Position numbers and translations under genes: made by a program. Under the pieces are notes generated by a model that was given only the letters and a program-made list of their open reading frames with translations, searched no databases and was not told the origin of the DNA. Shown here piece by piece: positions 1 through 6,786 of a stretch of DNA of 11,216 nt. The stretch is from Hydrogenophaga sp. (lineage in GTDB: Bacteria; Pseudomonadota; Gammaproteobacteria; Burkholderiales; Burkholderiaceae_C). The DNA lies in NCBI GenBank assembly GCA_030684755.1, contig JAUXXN010000005.1, positions 1 through 11,216 of the forward strand. Direction: 5' to 3'. Each line of letters opens with the position of its first letter. Position 1 is the first letter of the stretch.

Positions 1-46
1 CTACGGTTCGGCCGTCACGATCGAGCCGATCCGGCGCCTGGTATGA
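1..46 (+). CDS. C-terminal tail of a UPF0145/YbjQ-like protein (partial)
   Basis: Only the last 14 codons are in the window, read in frame 2 and ending with TGA at 44-46. The tail reads YGSAVTIEPIRRLV. A short 'YG(S/T)AV' strand near the C-terminus is typical of UPF0145/YbjQ (heavy-metal-binding domain) proteins, and the next gene, clearly of that family, ends with the equivalent 'FGTALL'. The stop overlaps the start of the next gene as ATGA (43-46), which suggests translational coupling. The family assignment rests on very few residues and on context, so it is tentative. The gene starts outside the window. Confidence 0.55.
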   Translation, partial: YGSAVTIEPIRRLV

Positions 47-513
47 ACGCCAGCTTTTGGTTCGAAACGTTCAACCTCTGGCTCCTGCTGGCCCTGCTGC
101 TGGTGGGTTACGGCGTTGGCCGTTGGCAAGAGCGGCGCCACTACCGCAGCCTGCGCCTGCGTGAGCTGTCGCTGCGCCATGTGGTGGCGCTCAACACCCG
201 CTACGTGCCCGAGGGCGTGGACGCCAGCGGCGCGCAGCTGGTCAGCGGCTCGGTGGTCATCTCTTCGGACTACTTCAAAACCTTTGTGGCCGGTTTCCGT
301 GCGTTTTTCGGTGGCCGTTTTCGGGGTTATGAAACGCTGCTGGAGCGCGCCCGCCGCGAAGCGCTGCTGCGCCTGAAGCAAGAAGCGCAGGCGGCTGGCG
401 CCACGCTGGTGATTGGGGTGCGCTTCCAAAGCACCACCATTGCCGGCTCTTCCACGCCCTCGGTCGAAATCATGGCCTTCGGCACAGCGCTGCTCACAGC
501 GTCCCCGCCCTGA
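43..513 (+). CDS. Membrane-anchored UPF0145/YbjQ-type (heavy-metal-binding domain) protein
   Basis: This 156-residue protein has one N-terminal hydrophobic segment (about residues 9-26), then a basic stretch (RWQERRHYR), then a UPF0145/YbjQ-like domain (about 45-152). Recognisable family marks are a strand with a Gly-rich turn (VSGSVV, 67-72), the 'FVAGFRAFFGGRFRGYE' segment (81-97), a basic/acidic helix carrying the REALLRLKQEA stretch, then 'GATLVIGVRF' and the terminal 'AFGTALL'. The family is often labelled heavy-metal-binding on structural grounds, but its biochemical function is not settled. The topology suggests a single-pass inner-membrane anchor with the domain probably cytoplasmic because of the positive charges after the TM (inference). 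The start at 43 overlaps the stop of the preceding gene (ATGA) and no strong Shine-Dalgarno is visible, which fits translational coupling. The M48 peptidase gene follows 7 nt after the stop. Confidence 0.8.
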   Translation: MNASFWFETFNLWLLLALLLVGYGVGRWQERRHYRSLRLRELSLRHVVALNTRYVPEGVDASGAQLVSGSVVISSDYFKTFVAGFRAFFGGRFRGYETLLERARREALLRLKQEAQAAGATLVIGVRFQSTTIAGSSTPSVEIMAFGTALLTASPP

Positions 514-520
514 ACCGGCC

Positions 521-1378
521 ATGACCGCACCCCGACTCGAAAACCGACTGCCCCCAGAAGACCTGCTGGAACGCGACGAGCACCCGCTGCGCGAACTGGC
601 CTGGCTGCTGGCCGCCAGCGTGGCGGCCTTGGCTGCGCTGGTGCTGGTTACCGGCCTGGTGGCGCGTTGGCTGGCGCCCAAGCTTCCCTTTGAACACGAA
701 CTGGCACTGGCCGAGCGCCTGCTGCCAGTCACAGCGCCCGCCGATACCGCGACCGCTGCGCGCCACGCAGCGCTGCAAGCCTTGGCCGACCGCGTAGCGG
801 CCACCATGGCGTTGCCGCCGGGCATGCGGGTGTTTGTGAGCGCCGAGCCTTCGGAGCTGGTCAACGCCTACGCCACGGTCGGCGGGCGCATCCGCGTGTT
901 CCACGGCCTGCTGCGCCAACTGCAGAGCGAAGAAGCGCTGGCGGCCTTGCTGGCGCATGAGATTGCACACGTCAAACACCGCCATGTGGCCGCTGGGATG
1001 GGGCACGGGCTGGCGGTGGTGCTCACACTGTCGGTGGTGGCACCCGAGGGCGCAGCGCAGGCAGCGCAGGGTTTGCTGGGCGGCGCAGCCCAGCTGGCGC
1101 TGTTGGGCTATTCGCGTGAGCACGAACGCCAGGCCGACGCCGATGCACTGGCGGCCAGCTTGGCGCTTTATGGCCACGGCGGCGGGCTGGCCGAGCTGTT
1201 TGCGGTGCTGCCCAGCACCGAAGCACCGGCGGGCACCGTGTGGCTGCGCAGCCACCCCGACACCGCCGAGCGGCTGGCCTTGCTGGAGGCCGCAGCAAAG
1301 GCCCAAGGAGCACGGCTGACAGGCACCACCACGCCACTGCCCCAAGCGCTGCGAGCGCTACCCGCCGCCAAGCCTTGA
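521..1378 (+). CDS. M48-family membrane-anchored zinc metallopeptidase
   Basis: This 285-residue protein has one strong N-terminal membrane segment (about 27-48) and then an M48 peptidase domain. The zinc-binding HExxH motif is HEIAH at 146-150, within 'LLAHEIAHVKHRH'. The downstream third-ligand region reads EHERQADADA (200-209), matching the family ExxxD pattern with Glu202 and Asp206. Family marks also include 'NAYATVGGRIRVFHGLL' (115-131) before the active site and 'SHPDTAERLALLE' (244-256) near the end. A second hydrophobic stretch lies at about 160-196, a position common in M48 proteins. The reading frame stays open upstream to 413, but ATG 521 is preferred because it follows the previous stop (511-513) by 7 nt; an earlier start would overlap the UPF0145 gene heavily. 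The protease could act in envelope quality control like other M48 enzymes, but its substrate is unknown. Confidence 0.88.
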   Translation: MTAPRLENRLPPEDLLERDEHPLRELAWLLAASVAALAALVLVTGLVARWLAPKLPFEHELALAERLLPVTAPADTATAARHAALQALADRVAATMALPPGMRVFVSAEPSELVNAYATVGGRIRVFHGLLRQLQSEEALAALLAHEIAHVKHRHVAAGMGHGLAVVLTLSVVAPEGAAQAAQGLLGGAAQLALLGYSREHERQADADALAASLALYGHGGGLAELFAVLPSTEAPAGTVWLRSHPDTAERLALLEAAAKAQGARLTGTTTPLPQALRALPAAKP

Positions 1379-1419
1379 AAAATGGTCTTTTTGCCCGGCC
1401 TACCAACGGCGTGCGGTGT

Positions 1420-1797
1420 TTATGCAGCGGACCGGTCTTGCGCGTCCAACTCCGCCATCTCCTGCGGTGTGAACACCCGCGAGCGCGTGTGAAACGCCTT
1501 GCCCTCCGGCCCTTCCAGCGAAAAGGTGCCGCCATGGCCTTCGATCACGTCGATGATGAGCTGCGTGTGGCGCCAATACGCGTACTGCGCCTTGCCGATG
1601 TAGAACGGACAGCCCCCAATGTGGCCCAGGTACACATCGCCCGCCCCCATGGTGATTTCGCCGGGCAAATAGCAGTTGGCCGCGCTGTTGTCGCAACAGC
1701 CCCCGCTCTGGTGAAACATCAGCTCGGGGCCGTGCTTGGTTTTGAGGAATTCGATCAGCTCGACCGCGGCCGGTGTGGCCATCACTTTTTCTACCAT
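1420..1797 (-). CDS. DUF779 family protein (partner of ExaC-type aldehyde dehydrogenase)
   Basis: This 125-residue soluble protein belongs to DUF779. It contains the hallmark HQSGGCCD (29-36), a further Cys at 42, then GDVYLGHIGGCPFYIG (53-68), a YWRHTQLIIDV segment (74-84) and the closing 'GGTFSLEGPEGKAFHTRSRVF'. The vicinal Cys34-Cys35 pair plus Cys42 and Cys63 suggest a metal or redox site, but this is inference because the family has no established biochemical role. It is commonly encoded next to ExaC/AcoD-type aldehyde dehydrogenases, as it is here. The start is supported by an AGGAG ribosome-binding site (1809-1805) seven bases upstream. It is convergent with the M48 gene, with a short 41-nt gap. 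Confidence 0.85.
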   Translation of the reverse strand: MVEKVMATPAAVELIEFLKTKHGPELMFHQSGGCCDNSAANCYLPGEITMGAGDVYLGHIGGCPFYIGKAQYAYWRHTQLIIDVIEGHGGTFSLEGPEGKAFHTRSRVFTPQEMAELDAQDRSAA

Positions 1798-1823
1798 TTC
1801 TTGTCTCCTGGTTTTGCAAAGGC

Positions 1824-1850
1824 AAAAAGGGGAGCTGTTGCCAGCCCCCC
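1824..1850 (-). terminator. Terminator-like hairpin between exaC and the DUF779 gene
   Basis: Read on the minus strand, four G, one G, then GCTG (1850-1842) are followed by a GCAA loop (1841-1838) and then CAGC, T, CCCC (1837-1829). This makes a 9-bp GC-rich stem with a single internal G·U pair and a GNRA-type tetraloop. Five T residues follow directly (1828-1824). That is the classic form of an intrinsic terminator. It lies in the 82-nt gap after the exaC stop and ends only 15 nt before the DUF779 Shine-Dalgarno. There is little room for a separate promoter downstream, so it probably acts as a partial terminator that lowers DUF779 expression relative to exaC, or as an RNA end-protecting hairpin. 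Confidence 0.6.
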
Positions 1851-1879
1851 CCCTGTGATCTCAGTTCAATACAGCCGGA

Positions 1880-3400
<1,521 letters not shown>

Positions 3401-3465
3401 GTGTGTCGTCCTCTGAGATGGTGGTGGTTAAAAGGTGAATCGCCCGATGGGCTGCCTTCATCACC

Positions 3466-3480
3466 ACAACTTCCGTGCCA
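3466..3480 (-). promoter_or_regulatory. Sigma-54-like -24/-12 promoter for exaC
   Basis: On the minus strand the sequence TGGCACG-GAAG-TTGT matches the sigma-54 consensus TGGCACG-N4-TTGC at every defined position except the last (T for C in the -12 element). The spacing is exact. A transcript would start near 3454 and leave a leader of about 54 nt before exaC. ExaC/AcoD-type dehydrogenases in related bacteria are often controlled by sigma-54 activators of the AcoR type, which supports the reading. The imperfect -12 box keeps this tentative. Confidence 0.45.
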
Positions 3481-3646
3481 CGCCAGAACAACGACGCAAA
3501 TTGAGATTTGTGCTCTCTTTTTTGACACAGTCACAGCAGTTGGTGTTCCATCGCAGCACACATCCTCTGGGGTTGCGCCAGCTTGGTACGGCACGGCTGT
3601 TCATATGTTGGGGGGTTGGGGCTTGGACCGGGGAAGGGACTTTTTG

Positions 3647-3671
3647 CGCGTGCATCGACGGCCTGCACGCG
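3647..3671. promoter_or_regulatory. Perfect 8-bp inverted repeat, candidate upstream activator site
   Basis: CGCGTGCA (3647-3654) and TGCACGCG (3664-3671) are exact reverse complements separated by 9 nt. The dyad lies about 170 bp upstream of the -24 element of the exaC promoter candidate, a usual distance for the enhancer site of a sigma-54 activator. No T-tract follows it on either strand, so it is not an intrinsic terminator. Binding is inferred. Confidence 0.35.
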
Positions 3672-3829
3672 TGGGCAGGCGGTGGCGCGGTGTGAATTGT
3701 TGTGGTTTTGCAGAGTGCCTGCGCTGCCAGTCACTGGGTGTGGATGGCATGGACTGGGGATTTTGAGGTGCGCTGGCGGCTGGGTTGTGCGCCTGGATTC
3801 GGCCAGGAGCAGTCGTCGGGGAAATGAGC

Positions 3830-3842
3830 ACGAGTGACTCGT
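3830..3842. promoter_or_regulatory. 13-bp palindrome, possible operator
   Basis: ACGAGT (3830-3835) and ACTCGT (3837-3842) are perfect reverse complements around one central base, 126 nt before the CHASE-GGDEF start codon. The protein that might bind it is not known, and chance occurrence cannot be excluded. Confidence 0.2.
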
Positions 3843-3899
3843 CTGGAGATCACCGCTCATTCAAAACGCTGCCGTATTGAAGTAGATCAATCGTTATTC

Positions 3900-3913
3900 T
3901 TGATCTTCATCAG
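3900..3913 (+). promoter_or_regulatory. FNR/ANR/FixK-type box upstream of the CHASE-GGDEF gene
   Basis: TTGAT-CTTC-ATCAG matches the FNR-family consensus TTGAT-N4-ATCAA at 9 of 10 defined bases. Its centre (3906.5) lies about 61 nt before the start codon. A weak -10-like CATTAG at 3933-3938 would give a start near 3945, placing the box about 40 bp upstream of it, close to the class II position (-41.5). The left half of the box is also part of a second dyad, AGATCAA (3884-3890) with TTGATCT (3900-3906). Regulation by an oxygen- or NO-sensing CRP/FNR-type protein is inferred. Confidence 0.45.
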
Positions 3914-3967
3914 TGCTCGAACCAACTGGGCGCATTAGGCTGCCCTGAGCAGCGAGTCGCGTTCAAC

Positions 3968-6376
3968 ATGACTGACAACAAGGCCTTACCCATCATCAAC
4001 CGACCACACCTGCGTCGACATTGGCCAATTTTGCTGGTCACGCTGTTGACATTGATTGGGGTTTCCACCGTGTGGCACCTGTTGCAGCAGCGCCGCGAGC
4101 AAAACCTGCGCGACATCTTTGTCCATGAATCGCATCGCATCACGACCAAGATTGACGAGCGTATGTCGGCCTATGGCCAAATTCTGCGCTCGGGTGCCGG
4201 TTTGTTTGCTGCGTCGGGCAGGGTGGAACGTTCCGAGTGGGCGGCTTTTGTTGAAAAGCTCGATCTGGATCAGTCCTATCGTGGCATACAAGGCGTTGGT
4301 TTTTCTTTGAATATCCCAAAGCAAAAACTACCAGTGCATCTGAGCGAGATGCGCATGCAAGGTTTCCCCGATTACGTCATCAAGCCTGAGGGTGACCGCG
4401 ATCAGTACACCAGCATCATTTACCTTGAACCTTTTTCTGGCCGCAATTTGCGCGCCTTTGGTTACGACATGTATTCAGAGGCCACACGCAATGCCGCAAT
4501 GGCGCAAGCACGCGACGTGGGTGACGTTATTTTTTCCGGCAAGGTAAAACTGCTGCAGGAAACCAAAGCCGACGTACAGGCCGGCTTGCTCGCCTATTTC
4601 CCGGTGTATCGCAGAGCCTCACTCACTCAAACCGTCGAGCAACGGCGCGCTGCACTGGTGGGTTGGGTGTACAGCCCCTACCGCATGAATGATTTGATGG
4701 CACCTCTTCTTGCCAGAGAGCTGGATGCGATCCGGCTGCAAATATTCGATGGCGAAGAAGTGTCCGATGCGCATCTGCTCTACGACAGCGAACAGGGGAT
4801 TGAAGTTAACGCGGTGGCGGGAAGTGGCTTCACGTTCACCCAAAAGCTTGAATTGTCCGGACGCTATTGGACTTTGCGCTACACAACCTTGCCAGGATTT
4901 GCCGCCACTCAGCGATTTTCTTCGCCGTGGGTCGACTTCGCGACGCTGCTCCTTATTGGCATGCTCGTGCTTGGTTTGTCCGGCTCGCTGATCAGTACCC
5001 GTGGCCGTGCACAAGCCATTGCCAAAAAACTGACCGAAGAGCTGCGTGTCAGCGAGCAACGCTACAACGCGATTTTCGCGCGGTCACGTGTTCCCATGTT
5101 GTTGATTGATCCCATCGACGGTCAAATCCTTGAATGCAACTCAGCAGCAGCTCATTTTTACGGCCATCGCATCGATGAATTGACAGCCATGAAAATGGGC
5201 CAGATCAACATCCTGACGCCCGACCAGATCGCTACCGAGATGCAGTTGGCTGTTGGTGAACAACGTGCGCATTTCAATTTTTCGCATCGCCTAGCAGATG
5301 GCAGTACCCGCGATGTTGAAGTGCATTCAGGACCGATCGAGGTGGCAGGTCGGCACTTGCTCTACTCGATCGTCGTTGACGTGACCAAACGACACCAGAC
5401 CGAGGAGGCCATGGCACAGCAAAGCCAGCGCATGGCCAACATCCTGTGGGGAACAGGGGTGGGCACCTGGGAGTGGAATGTGCAAACAGGCGAGACCCGT
5501 TTCAACGAACGTTGGGCTGATCTGATTGGCTACACCCTGGACGAGCTGGCACCTGTCAGCATTGCTACCTGGATGAAGTACGCCCACCCTGCCGACTTGG
5601 CCGCTTCTACTGCTGCGCTGGAAAAGCACTTTGCCGGTGAAACCGAGCATTACGAATGCGAGTCGCGCATGCTGCACAAGGACGGGCAATGGATCTGGGT
5701 ACTTGACCGGGGCAAACTGGTCAGTCGCACCCACGACGGGCTGCCCGAATGGATGGCTGGCACGCACTCTGACATCACCGCTCGCAAGGCCATGGAGGCT
5801 GAAATCCGCCAGCTGGCCTTCTTTGATGCACTCACCGGCCTGCCCAACCGCCGCATGCTCAACGACCGCTTGAGTCAGGCTATGGCGAGCAGCAAACGCA
5901 GCGGGCTATATGGGGCGCTGATGTTTCTGGACCTGGACAATTTCAAGCCACTCAATGACACGCATGGGCACAGTGCGGGTGATTTGCTGTTGGTCGAGGT
6001 GGCCAAACGCCTGTGCGCCTGCGTTCGCGAAGTGGACACAGTCGCCCGTCTGGGCGGTGATGAGTTTGTGGTGATGATCGGCGAGCTGGATGCTGACAAA
6101 GCCAAATCTACCGAACAGGCCGCCAATGTGGCCGAGAAAATCCGCGTCGGCCTGGCTGCGCCCTACCACTTGACCCTGGTGCAGTCGGGCGAACCAGAAA
6201 AGACGGTTGAACACCATTGCAGCGCCAGCATTGGCGTGGTCCTGTTCATCAATCATGAAGACAGTCAAAACGACTTGATGAAATGGGCTGACGCAGCCAT
6301 GTACCAGGCCAAGGATGCGGGGCGCAACGGGGTGCAGTTTTATCTTTCGCCTGACTCGCACCCGCAACTGAAATGA
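3968..6376 (+). CDS. Membrane CHASE-PAS-PAS-GGDEF diguanylate cyclase
   Basis: This 802-residue sensor makes c-di-GMP from two GTP. The order is TM1 (about 19-38), an extracytoplasmic CHASE domain (about 60-290, with 'GIQGVGFSLNIP' and 'YLEPFSGRNLRAFGYDMYSEATRNAAM'), TM2 (about 322-342), a short coiled linker, PAS1 (about 362-475), PAS2 with PAC segment (about 490-606), and GGDEF (about 610-795). The active-site loop is a canonical GGDEF (696-700). The inhibitory I-site RxxD is present as REVD (687-690), five residues before the motif, so product feedback is expected. Substrate-site residues DLDNFKPLNDTHGHSAGD (654-671) are intact. There is no EAL domain. The ligand of CHASE is unknown. The start at 3968 has only a weak ribosome-binding site. 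An FNR-type box lies upstream. The gene looks less GC-rich than the tup operon, so a different history is possible. Confidence 0.93.
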   Translation: MTDNKALPIINRPHLRRHWPILLVTLLTLIGVSTVWHLLQQRREQNLRDIFVHESHRITTKIDERMSAYGQILRSGAGLFAASGRVERSEWAAFVEKLDLDQSYRGIQGVGFSLNIPKQKLPVHLSEMRMQGFPDYVIKPEGDRDQYTSIIYLEPFSGRNLRAFGYDMYSEATRNAAMAQARDVGDVIFSGKVKLLQETKADVQAGLLAYFPVYRRASLTQTVEQRRAALVGWVYSPYRMNDLMAPLLARELDAIRLQIFDGEEVSDAHLLYDSEQGIEVNAVAGSGFTFTQKLELSGRYWTLRYTTLPGFAATQRFSSPWVDFATLLLIGMLVLGLSGSLISTRGRAQAIAKKLTEELRVSEQRYNAIFARSRVPMLLIDPIDGQILECNSAAAHFYGHRIDELTAMKMGQINILTPDQIATEMQLAVGEQRAHFNFSHRLADGSTRDVEVHSGPIEVAGRHLLYSIVVDVTKRHQTEEAMAQQSQRMANILWGTGVGTWEWNVQTGETRFNERWADLIGYTLDELAPVSIATWMKYAHPADLAASTAALEKHFAGETEHYECESRMLHKDGQWIWVLDRGKLVSRTHDGLPEWMAGTHSDITARKAMEAEIRQLAFFDALTGLPNRRMLNDRLSQAMASSKRSGLYGALMFLDLDNFKPLNDTHGHSAGDLLLVEVAKRLCACVREVDTVARLGGDEFVVMIGELDADKAKSTEQAANVAEKIRVGLAAPYHLTLVQSGEPEKTVEHHCSASIGVVLFINHEDSQNDLMKWADAAMYQAKDAGRNGVQFYLSPDSHPQLK

Positions 6377-6529
6377 ACGAGCGTTGCCCAGCAGCCCAGA
6401 TCGCGCAATTCGCTTGCCCAGAACCTGACTTCGAGGTATGAATTTTGACAATGCACAGCAGTCATTACCTTTGCGATAACAAATGGCTCCACAGGGTCGA
6501 AACCAACCCGTCGCCCCCCCGCCCTACTT

Positions 6530-6681
6530 CCCCGCAATCACCGCCTACCCCGCCGATCCCGTCACCCAGTCCACAAACTTCTGGCCTTCAGCGGTTTTCA
6601 CCTGCGAATGTTTGGCCGCGCTGACCAGCATGATGCCGTATGGATTGAACAGGCGTTTGTCGCCTTCCACCAGCACGGTCA
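6530..6681 (-). repeat. Direct repeat copy A (tupA 3' end, decayed)
   Basis: This aligns without gaps to 8431-8582 at a constant offset of 1901 nt. I count 17 mismatches in 152 positions by eye (about 89% identity). Similarity stops abruptly at 6682 and fades before 6530. Together the two copies bracket the second GGDEF gene. Confidence 0.88.
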
Positions 6682-6682
6682 T
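6545..6682 (-). pseudogene. Remnant of a tungstate-binding-protein gene (3' end of tupA)
   Basis: Read on the minus strand, this gives a peptide beginning MTVLVEGDKRLFN and ending VDWVTGSAG, 45 residues. It corresponds to residues 216-259 of the intact TupA encoded at 8383-9225, with only a few substitutions (Q to P, V to I, P to S, Q to S). A TAG (6547-6545) then replaces the Gln codon of TupA; the next codons still read AVIAGK before another stop. Nothing of the first 215 residues, the signal peptide or the tungstate-binding motifs is present. An ATG happens to sit at the break (6682-6680), but a stable or functional product is unlikely. It sits between two GGDEF genes in the same orientation as tupA. 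Confidence 0.85.
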
Positions 6683-6699
6683 AAGGGTTACCTGGACCG

Positions 6700-6724
6700 A
6701 CCTTTCCTGAAAGGTGTGCGCACA
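6700..6724. promoter_or_regulatory. Two adjacent palindromes upstream of the second GGDEF gene
   Basis: ACCTTTC (6700-6706) and GAAAGGT (6709-6715) are exact reverse complements around two bases. Directly after, TGTGCGCACA (6715-6724) is a perfect 10-bp palindrome. TGCGCA recurs at 6717, 6726 and 6781. They lie just outside the tupA remnant and 60-90 nt before the likely start codon, a fitting place for an operator. No known regulator site is recognised. Confidence 0.3.
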
Positions 6725-6786
6725 ATGCGCAACAATTGACCATCCCCCTTGAGGGCTTTTTTGTTCAACAGGTCATGGACTGCGCA

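Larger units (their letters stand above)
3401..3967. other. 567-nt intergenic regulatory region between divergent genes
   Basis: No convincing gene is seen here; the open frames on both strands lack family features and good start sites. It separates exaC (minus) from the CHASE-GGDEF gene (plus). It holds the exaC ribosome-binding site and sigma-54-like promoter at the left, a perfect 8-bp dyad (3647-3671), a 13-bp palindrome (3830-3842) and an FNR/ANR-type box (3900-3913) near the right end. It looks more AT-rich than the flanking tup and M48 genes by eye. Confidence 0.6.
6377..6774. other. Gene-poor stretch with a tupA remnant and palindromes
   Basis: No intact gene is seen between the two GGDEF genes. 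6377-6529 shows nothing I can name; a TTGACA at 6445-6450 has no convincing -10. 6530-6682 is the decayed tupA 3' fragment. 6700-6762 holds two palindromes and a short CCC-TTGA-GGG element (6746-6755) followed by six T residues (6757-6762), too weak to call a terminator. The promoter of the downstream GGDEF gene must lie here or upstream but is not obvious. Confidence 0.5.

Noticed and set aside
1..864. A long minus-strand open frame at the left edge
   Set aside because: It opposes the UPF0145 and M48 genes; it is Ser/Ala/Arg-rich low-complexity with no family feature.
6445..6480. A perfect -35-like TTGACA as a promoter for the second GGDEF gene
   Set aside because: No acceptable -10 element is found 15-19 bp downstream (only TACCTT or CCTTTG), and the leader would be over 300 nt and run through the tupA remnant.
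6736..6786. TTG 6736 as the start of the second GGDEF protein
   Set aside because: No ribosome-binding site precedes it and the extra 17 residues add nothing recognisable; ATG 6787 or 6775 is preferred, though not proven.
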